Shown in pieces: positions 1 through 5,457 of a stretch of DNA of 6,545 nucleotides (position 1 is its first letter; each line of letters opens with the position of its first letter). The translations under genes and the position numbers were made by a program. Origin of the DNA: Thermoleophilia bacterium (lineage in GTDB: Bacteria > Actinomycetota > Thermoleophilia > Miltoncostaeales > Miltoncostaeaceae); NCBI GenBank assembly GCA_017882555.1, contig JADGPH010000275.1, forward strand, positions 1 to 6,545, given 5' to 3'. Below the pieces are notes generated by a model. It saw nothing but the letters and a program-made list of their open reading frames with translations, had not been told where the DNA came from and ran no database searches.

Positions 1-621
1 CGCGTTGCTCGCGAGGTTGACCAGCGCGGCCGCCAGGAAGATCTCCAGCGCAATCCCGACGACGCCGAGCACCAGCCCGATCAGCGCGATCAGCGCATCT
101 TCGAGCAGCACGCCCAGCGCGAGGACGACGACGCCCAGGGATGGCACCGTGTCGAGCCCGGTAAACGGCGGCGCCAGGAACGCGCCGACGGTCCCGCAGA
201 GCACCAGCACGCCGAAGACGGCCGTCGACAGGCGCCTACTGAACAGCGCGTCCATGCGCGGGCGTGAGATGCGCTCGAGCGTGCGGATGACCCACAACAG
301 GGCGCGGATGAAGCGGGAGTTCCCGTCTTGGCCGCCGACGTTCAGATCTCGCCAGCGCTGGGGGATCCAGATCTCGTCGCGTCCGAGGATGAGCTGCACC
401 GCCCCGAGCGCCACGAGGATCTCGAAGACGTGTGTTGCGCCGCCCGTTGGCAGCGGCAGCGCGGGCACGGCCATCAGCACGACGAACATGACCGCGAAGC
501 TCTTGGGTCCGAACAGGTCGATGAGCCCGCCAAGTGAGGTGTCGTCGCCGCGCAGCCACCGCGCCAGCTGATCGCTCAGGCGCGCGGGTGCGGGCCCGGG
601 CGAATCATCGCGTGCAGGCAT
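1..621 (-). CDS. ExoD-family membrane protein (partial, C-terminus cut by window edge)
   Basis: 207 residues are visible and the frame stays open to the left edge. The start ATG at 621-619 has an AGGA seven bases upstream (632-629); an ATG at 629 is in a frame that soon stops. After a polar N-terminus (residues 1-27) comes the ExoD pattern: a segment with LIDLFGPKSFAVMFV (33-47), a hydrophobic stretch ending in the conserved proline-rich VPALPLPTGG (52-61), a second one leading to LGRDEIWIPQRW (79-90), then a basic amphipathic stretch (103-130). Three closely spaced membrane segments follow (132-151, 159-174, 175-203), the middle pair joined by LLED. ExoD proteins are usually about 190-220 residues, so little is missing. 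ExoD was named for exopolysaccharide synthesis and alkali tolerance in rhizobia; its biochemical role is unknown and it is widespread outside exopolysaccharide loci. The family call is from sequence pattern and is fairly secure; the function is not. Confidence 0.82.
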   Translation of the reverse strand, partial: MPARDDSPGPAPARLSDQLARWLRGDDTSLGGLIDLFGPKSFAVMFVVLMAVPALPLPTGGATHVFEILVALGAVQLILGRDEIWIPQRWRDLNVGGQDGNSRFIRALLWVIRTLERISRPRMDALFSRRLSTAVFGVLVLCGTVGAFLAPPFTGLDTVPSLGVVVLALGVLLEDALIALIGLVLGVVGIALEIFLAAALVNLASNA

Positions 622-645
622 TCGGGCATCCTAGGTCTAAAACTG

Positions 646-656
646 ACGACGGTCGT
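646..656. promoter_or_regulatory. 11-bp palindrome in the short region between ExoD and the ORF at 691
   Basis: ACGAC-G-GTCGT is a perfect dyad with a one-base centre. It lies in the 69-bp gap between the divergent starts at 621 and 691, about 25 bp upstream of the ExoD start and on the right side for an operator. Small palindromes are common in GC-rich DNA and I cannot see a clear -35/-10 pair with it, so an operator role is only a suggestion. Confidence 0.2.
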
Positions 657-690
657 TTACATCGGGGTCTGTCCGTGAGAGGAAGACTCC

Positions 691-984
691 ATGAGTGAAC
701 AGGAACAGCAGCGCAAGATCCGCCACACCGCACCGAATGTCTGTCCGCGTCTTCCCATTGATCAGCATCCACGCTCGAACGAGTGCCGATCGCAAGTAAC
801 AGCCGCCGCGCGCCGCCGCGCCGCGCTATACACACGGCGACCGGAGCTCAATCGACCAACCGCAGTTCTCGTCTTCGCCTACTCTTTCGTGCTTGCTGCG
901 GCAATCGACGAGCACCTCTTCGCGAGGCTGGTCTCTATGGTGCGAGCTCGCAGCGTGGGGTCGACGCCACCCCGTCACCGCTGA
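691..984 (+). CDS. Hypothetical 97-residue ORF, possibly a truncated gene start
   Basis: The ATG at 691 has a strong ribosome binding site, AGAGGA at 678-683 with seven bases of spacing, better than most candidate starts in this gene-poor stretch. The first residues (MSEQEQQRKIRH) look like an ordinary soluble N-terminus. From about residue 35 the protein becomes arginine-rich and low in complexity, a 10-bp tandem repeat (802-821) falls within it, and a hydrophobic stretch (VLVFAYSFVLAAA, residues 59-71) follows without a recognisable family. Third-position GC bias is weaker than in the ExoD, integrase or glycosyltransferase genes. I recognise no domain. The reading I prefer is a real gene start fused to non-coding or decayed sequence; a chance ORF is equally possible. 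It is divergent from the ExoD gene with a 69-bp gap. Confidence 0.22.
   Translation: MSEQEQQRKIRHTAPNVCPRLPIDQHPRSNECRSQVTAAARRRAALYTRRPELNRPTAVLVFAYSFVLAAAIDEHLFARLVSMVRARSVGSTPPRHR
802..821. repeat. Two tandem copies of a 10-bp GC-only unit
   Basis: GCCGCCGCGC occurs twice in succession (802-811, 812-821) and is followed by a further CGCGC. It is a low-complexity tract of no obvious function. It interrupts the weak ORF starting at 691 and is one reason to doubt that ORF's distal part. Confidence 0.5.
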
Positions 985-988
985 CACG

Positions 989-1027
989 CGTCATGCCTCG
1001 CGAATCGGCGCGCGCGAGGCATGGACG
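989..1027. repeat. Long inverted repeat (14 bp against 15 bp), stable hairpin
   Basis: The left arm CGTCATGCCTCGCG (989-1002) is matched by CGCGAGGCATGGACG (1013-1027). Pairing is complete apart from one bulged G, and the inner 11 bp (992-1002 with 1013-1023) are perfect. The loop is ten bases (1003-1012). No T-run follows on either strand, so it is not a standard intrinsic terminator. It could be a structured RNA, a protein-binding dyad, a recombination site or a relic of an insertion. It is the longest dyad I found in the window. Confidence 0.6.
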
Positions 1028-1103
1028 GCAACGTCCGGCCCACGTGGCGCGCCGGTCTGCGGGCAGCGCCGTAAAGTCGAGGTCACCGTGGTGCGCCCAC
1101 CAC
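1023..1103. repeat. Cluster of short perfect hairpins beside the long dyad
   Basis: Three dyads follow directly: GGACG-GCAA-CGTCC (1023-1036), a 5-bp stem closed by a GNRA-type tetraloop; CCGGC (1035-1039) with GCCGG (1051-1055), enclosing the palindrome CCACGTGG (1040-1047); and GTGGTG-CGCC-CACCAC (1088-1103), a 6-bp stem with a 4-base loop. The first overlaps the right arm of the 989-1027 dyad, so the two would be alternative folds. GC-rich DNA gives many such stems by chance, so only the density is notable. Confidence 0.35.
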
Positions 1104-1166
1104 AACGCCCTCAGCGTCGCTGACGGCGCCGCCTGCACGCGGAGAGAATGCTGCGAAGGTCGCGGG

Positions 1167-1178
1167 CTCGTCGACGAG
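1167..1178. repeat. 12-bp perfect palindrome
   Basis: CTCGTCGACGAG reads the same on both strands, and one further pair fits outside a single mismatch. It stands alone in a gene-less stretch. It could be a dimer-binding site, but nothing nearby shows a promoter. Confidence 0.25.
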
Positions 1179-1302
1179 GCAGGGCTCAATCGCGACTTGC
1201 GCGTCATCACGCTCGTGCGCCCTCGTGAAGCGTCGAATGGCTCGTGCGCTTGACCTTCAACAGGGACACTTGTCCGCAAGTACATCGGTCTCCGGATGCG
1301 CG

Positions 1303-1321
1303 TGGTCCCATTTTGGTCCCA
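1303..1321 (+). repeat. Pair of TGGTCCCA direct repeats spaced 11 bp
   Basis: TGGTCCCA occurs at 1303-1310 and again, identical, at 1314-1321, a start-to-start distance of 11 bp or about one helical turn. A similar pair with the same spacing lies at 1502-1520 inside the end of the integrase gene. Short direct repeats in phase on one face of the helix are typical of arm-type sites for tyrosine integrases or of accessory-protein sites; the assignment here is inference. Confidence 0.5.
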
Positions 1322-1477
1322 GTCGGCGACTCGACAGAGAACTTCCTGCTAAACGAGCGTATACGACCGCCCTTTCAAGGCGGCAGCAGGGGATCATTCC
1401 CACTTGACCGCGTAGCCTGCACGGCCGTTCTCTGCAGGTCCCGCTCGGGGTTCCTTGAGTTCGAACGAGTCGCCCCA

Positions 1478-2890
1478 TCACAGCCCAACTCGAGCCTTGG
1501 ACGGTCCCAGCTTGGTCCCCGGTCTGCGCCTCTCTATCTGATGCTGACTATGCCTTTCGGCCGCATCATTTGGAACACCCGCGGGCGCAACTCTCGACAA
1601 TTCGAACGCACGCGTAAATGCTGCCGCCTGGTCTGATGCGGGCCGCGCGTGCAGGTAGCGCCCCGTCGTGGCGAGGGCGCTGTGGCCCATGACCGACTGG
1701 ATTGTCACCAGATCAACGCCGTGGGCGGCCAGCAGTGAGCCGTAGGTGTGGCGCAGGTCGTGCCAGCGCAGGGGTCGCAGGCCAGCAGCCTTCTGCGCGC
1801 GCCGGTAGCGGCGACGCAGCGCCCAGTGGTCGAGCGTCCTGCCGAGCGTGTTGCAGAACACCAGCTCGTCGGGATCGGTGAAGTCCGAGCGGCGGCTGAC
1901 GTGATCGAGCGCAGCGGCGGCCTGGTCGGTCAGGGGCACCCGGCGCACGCGGCCCGACTTGGTCGACGTCTCGACCCCGGCGCTCATCGCGCGGCCGACC
2001 GTGATGACGTGCCCATCGAAGTCGACGTCGCGCCAGCGCAGCGCCAGCAGCTCTCCGAGCCGCAGTCCGGCGTACGCGGACACACGCACCATCTCGGCGT
2101 CCTGGAGGTCCTCGGAGCGCTGGACCTCGCCCACGGCGTCGGAGACGGCGTACTCCCTGGCGGTGCGGTGCAGACCATCGGCGAATGCGCGCGCCAGCGC
2201 CTCGACCTCCTCGACGCGGTAGTAGACCAGCGGGCCAGGATGCGGCTCACGGCGCTTGTCGGCGGCTCTGGCAGGGTTGGCCGGGAGACCGAATGTCGAC
2301 TCACGGGTGCCGTAGTTGAAGGCCGCCGCGACGATCGCGCGGTGCCGGTTGACCGTGCGCGCGGAGACCCCCGTGGCGGCGATCGACGTCAAGAGGTCCT
2401 CGACCTCGCGCGTGGTGATCTTGGCGGCGGGTCGGTTTCCGAGCGCGGCCATGATGTGTCCGGCAAGGACGCCCTCGCCGCGCTTCTTGGGGACGCCGGG
2501 CTCGGCGAGCAGGTAGCGGTAGTCGGCCAGCGTGGAAGGCTTTGCGCCCTTGATGTCCTGGAGCCAGCCCAGATACGCATGGGCGACCTCCCGGAAGCTC
2601 GCGCCGTTGGTCCGGCGCTCTCGATGTACGCGCTCCTGGTCGTCGGCCTCTGCGACGTGACGCGCCACGATCTCGGCGGCGACGACGTGCGCCCGACGCT
2701 CGTCGAACCACCTGTCTGCGACGCGCCCGCGGCGCGGGAGCCATTCCCCGGTCTCCGGGTCGAGATCGACCCAGGCGGGTCCGATGCGGCGCTTGATTTG
2801 CCTGCCGTCGTGGCGGAACTTGGCCTCGTAGAACGCCTGCCCACCATGTGGGCGGATGACGATCGCGGCGCTAGGGTTCGGTGTTGACAT
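1478..2890 (-). CDS. Tyrosine site-specific integrase
   Basis: A complete 470-residue tyrosine recombinase that would insert and excise an element at an attachment site, here probably the adjacent tRNA-Arg sequence. Residues 8-90 resemble an N-terminal arm-binding region (IVIRPHGGQAFYEAKF, then IKRRIGPAW). Residues 96-205 form the SAM-like core-binding domain (FREVAHAYLGWL, PSTLADYRYLL). The catalytic domain spans about 222-430, with R277 (AGLRLGE), K311 (STKSGR), H377 and R380 (HDLRHTYGS), H403 (MGHSALATT) and nucleophile Y412 (GRYLHA): the full R-K-H-R-H-Y set. The tail (432-470) is low in complexity and overlaps repeats. I chose ATG 2890 because AAGGA stands seven bases upstream (2902-2898) and the protein then begins at the expected point; the frame continues open to a GTG at 2998, but that extension would translate the GGTACC repeats and has no family character. 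No frameshift or missing residue is seen. Confidence 0.95.
   Translation of the reverse strand: MSTPNPSAAIVIRPHGGQAFYEAKFRHDGRQIKRRIGPAWVDLDPETGEWLPRRGRVADRWFDERRAHVVAAEIVARHVAEADDQERVHRERRTNGASFREVAHAYLGWLQDIKGAKPSTLADYRYLLAEPGVPKKRGEGVLAGHIMAALGNRPAAKITTREVEDLLTSIAATGVSARTVNRHRAIVAAAFNYGTRESTFGLPANPARAADKRREPHPGPLVYYRVEEVEALARAFADGLHRTAREYAVSDAVGEVQRSEDLQDAEMVRVSAYAGLRLGELLALRWRDVDFDGHVITVGRAMSAGVETSTKSGRVRRVPLTDQAAAALDHVSRRSDFTDPDELVFCNTLGRTLDHWALRRRYRRAQKAAGLRPLRWHDLRHTYGSLLAAHGVDLVTIQSVMGHSALATTGRYLHARPASDQAAAFTRAFELSRVAPAGVPNDAAERHSQHQIERRRPGTKLGPSKARVGL
1502..1520 (+). repeat. Second TGGTCCC-type repeat pair, within the integrase 3' end
   Basis: CGGTCCCA (1502-1509) and TGGTCCCC (1513-1520) are spaced 11 bp start to start, like the pair 200 bp to the left. 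They lie in the last codons of the integrase and encode its PGTKLGP tail (residues 457-463), beyond the catalytic domain. A DNA site overlapping the dispensable tail of its own integrase gene would explain the odd tail sequence. Confidence 0.5.
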
Positions 2891-2976
2891 GGCGGTTTCC
2901 TTCGCTGTGTCCACGCCCTCGGCGACGTCACTCGCGCGGGGGCATCTTTTTGGGGGCAGAGCGCATCGTAGCGCCC

Positions 2977-3026
2977 GTGGGTACCACGTGGGTACCACAG
3001 GCTCGTGGGTACCGCTTTGGGTACCA
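2977..3026. repeat. Four GGGTACC repeats upstream of the integrase
   Basis: GTGGGTACCAC occurs twice in perfect tandem (2977-2987, 2988-2998), then GTGGGTACC at 3005-3013 and TTGGGTACCA at 3017-3026: four GGTACC hexamers in 50 bp, at start-to-start spacings of 11, 17 and 12 bp. They lie 87-136 bp upstream of the integrase start and about 80 bp from the tRNA anticodon region. The position between integrase and attachment site suits arm-type integrase sites, excisionase sites or an autoregulatory operator. GGTACC is itself palindromic, so a dimeric binder is equally possible. Confidence 0.65.
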
Positions 3027-3042
3027 AATCAGACCGAGACAG

Positions 3043-3054
3043 CCGTTCCAACGG
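3043..3054. promoter_or_regulatory. Inverted repeat CCGTT-CC-AACGG, candidate operator
   Basis: A perfect 5-bp dyad with a two-base centre lies just downstream, in the integrase direction, of the candidate -10 at 3062-3057. It would cover the expected transcription start. This is where an integrase repressor could bind, but no regulator gene is visible in the window. Confidence 0.3.
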
Positions 3055-3056
3055 TT

Positions 3057-3085
3057 ATCTGAGGTGACCGGATCGCGCCAGTCAA
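3057..3085 (-). promoter_or_regulatory. Possible integrase promoter overlapping the tRNA-like sequence
   Basis: Read on the minus strand, TTGACT (3085-3080) matches a -35 box in five of six positions. After a 17-bp spacer comes TCAGAT (3062-3057), a poor -10 with only three consensus matches. The leader would run about 160 bases through the palindrome and the four GGTACC repeats. The -35 overlaps the 5' part of the tRNA-like sequence, so integration or excision could change integrase expression. The weak -10 keeps this tentative. Confidence 0.3.
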
Positions 3086-3152
3086 AGCGCTTCGGTCGGG
3101 TGCAAACAGACTTCTAATCTGTGGGTCGCAGGTTCGAATCCTGCCGGGCGCG
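3075..3152 (+). tRNA. tRNA-Arg(TCT)-like sequence: intact 3' half, degenerate 5' half; probable attachment-site junction
   Basis: The 3' half is textbook: anticodon stem ACAGA/TCTGT (3106-3110, 3118-3122), 7-base loop CTTCTAA with anticodon TCT at 3113-3115, variable loop 3123-3127, T stem GCAGG/CCTGC around TTCGAAT (3128-3144), 3' acceptor strand CGGGCGC (3145-3151) and discriminator G3152. CCA is not encoded. The 5' half is poor. GCGCCAG (3075-3081) pairs with the acceptor in six of seven positions, and GCGC/GTGC (3087-3090, 3100-3103) could be a D stem. But five bases rather than two separate them, the extra base before the anticodon stem is wrong, and the usual A14 and A21 are absent. Tyrosine integrases often use the anticodon-to-3'-end segment of a tRNA gene as their core site, leaving one junction with only the 3' part. 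I favour that over a working tRNA. Confidence 0.6.
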
Positions 3153-3814
3153 CTACGAGACGGGCCTGCACACGGGTGGTCCTTCGCCGCGTAATGACGT
3201 CTGGGTCACTCACGCGCTGGCCAGGGTGCGATCCGACGTGTCACTCTGAGCACGCTCCAGCGTCTTTCCCGAGTTGAGGATGCTCGATCCGGTGAAGACA
3301 ACTGCGGGTTCGCGTTCGCTCGCCCGCTCCCGAGCGACCGTGGGCCCCACGTCGAGGTCCGACGGTGCCGCGGCGAGGTGGCCAAGCGGGAAAGCGGGGG
3401 TCTGCAGAACCGCCATGAGCCGGTGCATGTCCGATTATCGCCTCGGGCAGAATGCCCGCAAATGCGCCGTTCTCGGTGCGATGCGGGGTCGTGGGCCGCG
3501 GTGCGTAGACCGCGCCTGAGCCCAGGAAATCGCACCGAACCGCATCCTTTGATCGTGATCTTCGGGCCGGCCCAGACGGTCTACTGCACCATCGCCACCT
3601 CGACCAACCACGTCTCTACCAGTGCAACGGGGTCGCGATGGCGACCTCGCGCGACACGCGAGTCGATGCCCGGTCTGGCCCAGGGTGGCCGGCCGGGGGG
3701 TGTGCGGGGGCCCGGCGGCCACATCGCATGGGACGTTCTGTGCGCCTCACGGGGGTCTGTGGCGGGTTCGCTAGGGTTCTTCGCCGTGATCCACGCGACA
3801 ATGAGCGGCCGATA
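3153..3814. other. Gene-poor stretch between the tRNA junction and the glycosyltransferase
   Basis: About 660 bases without a confident gene. It holds one weak minus-strand ORF (3210-3428) and two perfect 6-bp hairpins, CGCTCG/CGAGCG (3317-3322 with 3331-3336) and CGCGGT/ACCGCG (3497-3502 with 3509-3514). It also has a G-rich, C-rich tract around 3680-3720. An open plus-strand frame ends in TAA at 3813-3815, overlapping the glycosyltransferase ATG as TAATG, but it has no protein-like character. If the tRNA sequence is the right-hand junction, this is the chromosomal flank. Confidence 0.45.
3210..3428 (-). CDS. Hypothetical 72-residue protein
   Basis: ATG at 3428 to TGA at 3210, 72 residues, closed just upstream by an in-frame TAA. 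About three quarters of the third codon positions are G or C, and the composition is balanced rather than arginine-rich, which sets it apart from the other ORFs in this stretch. The protein begins MHRLMAVLQTPAFPLG and contains VVFTGSSILNSGKT (residues 43-56), which looks protein-like but matches no family I know; it is not a Walker A motif. There is no convincing ribosome binding site. It may be a small orphan gene or the remnant of a longer one. Confidence 0.27.
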   Translation of the reverse strand: MHRLMAVLQTPAFPLGHLAAAPSDLDVGPTVARERASEREPAVVFTGSSILNSGKTLERAQSDTSDRTLASA

Positions 3815-5398
3815 ATGCACGGTATCCGGCGGCTGCCATCCCTATGGGTGGCGCTGGCGCTGGTCCTGATCGGGGCTGCGGTGCTGGATCTTGTCGGGAT
3901 CGGGTGGGGCTTACCCTACCTCTACCACCCCGACGAGCCCACCAATCTCTTGGCGGTCGGTCAGATGGTGCAGCAGGGCACCCTGAACCACGGTCAGTGG
4001 CAGTATCCGGCGTTCTCGTTCGACATCCAGGCCCTGGTCAACCTGGTCGCGGTCAAGGTCGGTACCGCGTTCGGGTGGGTCCACGGCGCAGCCGACGCGA
4101 ATCAGATGCGGATCCTGGTGACCGGGGTCGGTCGCCTTACCCACCCGCCGTACCTGGTGATTGGTCGTGCGGTGTGTGTGGTCGAGTCCGTCGCGACGGT
4201 GGCTGCGGCGGCGTGGATGGCAAGGCTCGCAGGCGGCGATCGTCGTTCACAGTGGCTGACCCCGCTGCTCGTGGCGATCTTGCCGATCTCGGTGGGGTTC
4301 TCCTACTACATGACGCCGGACCCGCTCTCGGGCCTGACCGCGACGCTCGCGGTGTGCGGGGCTCTCTGGGCCTACCGGACTCCGTCGTGGCGCACCTATG
4401 CATTTACCGGGGCGATGATCGGTTTGGCCGGGTCATCCAAGTACAACTGCGCGCTCGTGGCCATCTCGCTGGTCGCGGCGCATCTGCTCGGTCCGGAGCC
4501 ACGACGGTGGAATCGACTGGTGCTGGCGGGCGCGGTCGCACTCGGTGCCTTCGTGTTGACGACTCCCTACGCGATCTTCGATTTTCACGGGATGCTTCGG
4601 GGGCTGAACTTTGATGAGACCCACTATTCAACGGGCCATGTCGGCGCCCAAGGGGACTCGCTCGGGACCAACGCACGCTGGATCTTCGATTCGTTCGGGC
4701 TGTTCTTGTTGGGCCTGCTGGGACTCTGGTGGGTCAGTGCTCGTCGCCAGGCCATCATTATCGGCATCTTTGTGATCGCCTATTTCGCGGTCCTGTCAGC
4801 GGTCGTGGTGCGATTTGAACGCAACCTGCTTCCGCTCGTTCCGGCGCTGGCGGTGTTGGCGGTCCTCGGCGGGCTCGCTGTGTGGGATCGCGCACGGGCA
4901 AGGTGGGGCAACCTCGCGCCGGCCGGAATGTCCGCGGTGCTTGTGGCGGCACTCGCCTGGACGCTCTACGGAACGGCGGGGGAATTGGGCAATTCACTGA
5001 CCGACCAAAAGGCACAGGCCCTCGCGTGGATTCACGCCAACGTCCCGGCGGGGGACACGGTAGTGCTCGACCCCTATAGCCCGTACCTGGATCCGTCGCG
5101 TTGGCACGTCGTGGTGTTGCGGCAGCGCACCGTCGGTGGGGTGACCTACCCGGAGTGGTTTGTGCTTGCGAACCCACCGGCGCTGCATGCCGCGAATCCC
5201 GATGTCGTGATCGTGACCGCACTCGGCTCCGGCCGGTATGTATCGCTGCACAGCCCGATCGCACTGCAGACCCAGTCGTATCTCACCACCGCATCGTGCG
5301 CGCGCTACGCATTCGATCACCACACGATCGACATCTACGTCTTGCACTGCGCCCGCGGGGCAACCGGGCGGCGGCCGACAGCACGCCCGACCAGTTAG
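3815..5398 (+). CDS. GT-C fold membrane glycosyltransferase (GT39/ArnT/PMT-like)
   Basis: A 527-residue polytopic membrane protein of the type that transfers a sugar from a polyprenyl-phosphate donor to an acceptor outside the membrane. Membrane segment 1 (about 9-32) is followed by the first external loop with HPDEP (38-42); D40-E41 is the acidic pair typical of GT-C catalysis. More segments lie at about 69-88, 112-138, 147-166, 170-188, 196-225, 233-255, 290-308, 312-332, 337-357 and 369-386. GLAGSSKYN (203-211) matches the family's common 'GLAxSxKY' element, and RFERNLLPLVP (333-343) its RxxLPxxP-like motif. A soluble external domain (about 390-515) ends the protein. I chose ATG 3815 because the first membrane helix begins eight residues later; the frame is open to an ATG at 3638 (59 more residues), but that extension is arginine- and glycine-rich and not family-like. 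No strong ribosome binding site precedes 3815. Substrate unknown. Confidence 0.88.
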   Translation: MHGIRRLPSLWVALALVLIGAAVLDLVGIGWGLPYLYHPDEPTNLLAVGQMVQQGTLNHGQWQYPAFSFDIQALVNLVAVKVGTAFGWVHGAADANQMRILVTGVGRLTHPPYLVIGRAVCVVESVATVAAAAWMARLAGGDRRSQWLTPLLVAILPISVGFSYYMTPDPLSGLTATLAVCGALWAYRTPSWRTYAFTGAMIGLAGSSKYNCALVAISLVAAHLLGPEPRRWNRLVLAGAVALGAFVLTTPYAIFDFHGMLRGLNFDETHYSTGHVGAQGDSLGTNARWIFDSFGLFLLGLLGLWWVSARRQAIIIGIFVIAYFAVLSAVVVRFERNLLPLVPALAVLAVLGGLAVWDRARARWGNLAPAGMSAVLVAALAWTLYGTAGELGNSLTDQKAQALAWIHANVPAGDTVVLDPYSPYLDPSRWHVVVLRQRTVGGVTYPEWFVLANPPALHAANPDVVIVTALGSGRYVSLHSPIALQTQSYLTTASCARYAFDHHTIDIYVLHCARGATGRRPTARPTS

Positions 5399-5457
5399 CC
5401 GACCTGGTGCGGGTCGTGTGAGATCTCCCTCGGGTCGGTGGGCATCGTGCGCGGCAC
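5399..5457. terminator. Short convergent gap with a weak hairpin
   Basis: The 59 bases between two convergent stop codons contain CGACC (5400-5404), which can pair with GGTCG (5412-5416), or, extended to CCGACC, with GGTCGG (5433-5438). Both stems are short and no T-run follows on either strand. The position argues for a termination region; the sequence alone does not prove one. Confidence 0.2.

Larger units (their letters stand above)
622..1477. other. Gene-poor stretch between ExoD and the integrase
   Basis: About 850 bases with no ORF on either strand that shows a protein family or the strong third-position GC bias of its neighbours. Apart from the weak ORF at 691, the stretch holds a long inverted repeat (989-1027), several short perfect hairpins (1023-1103, 1268-1281, 1367-1383), a 12-bp palindrome (1167-1178), a 10-bp direct repeat GCTCGTGCGC (1211-1220 and 1240-1249) and a TGGTCCCA pair (1303-1321). 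If the integrase belongs to an element extending to the left, this is element interior, probably decayed. Confidence 0.55.

Noticed and set aside
783..1285. Overlapping open frames on both strands (plus 783-1253, minus 935-1285)
   Set aside because: They are arginine- and serine-rich with no recognisable motif, weak or no ribosome binding sites, and cross the hairpin cluster.
1367..1383. CCGCC-CTTTCAA-GGCGG hairpin as an integrase terminator
   Set aside because: The stem is only 5 bp, no T-run follows on the minus strand, and it lies about 95 bp past the stop codon.
1748..2887. 379-codon open frame on the plus strand
   Set aside because: It is antisense to the integrase, whose catalytic residues and domain order are clear. 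The opposite frame is open because of high third-position GC and has no family character.
2891..2998. Extension of the integrase to a GTG at 2998
   Set aside because: It would translate the GGTACC repeats and has no domain character. ATG 2890 has a well-placed AAGGA.
3680..3720. G-rich tract, possible G-quadruplex
   Set aside because: Only three clear G-runs are present, with uneven loops and competing C-runs that would pair with them.
3378..3815. 145-codon plus-strand frame ending at the glycosyltransferase start
   Set aside because: Its composition is glycine- and arginine-rich and it shows no family pattern. The overlap with ATG 3815 is probably coincidence.
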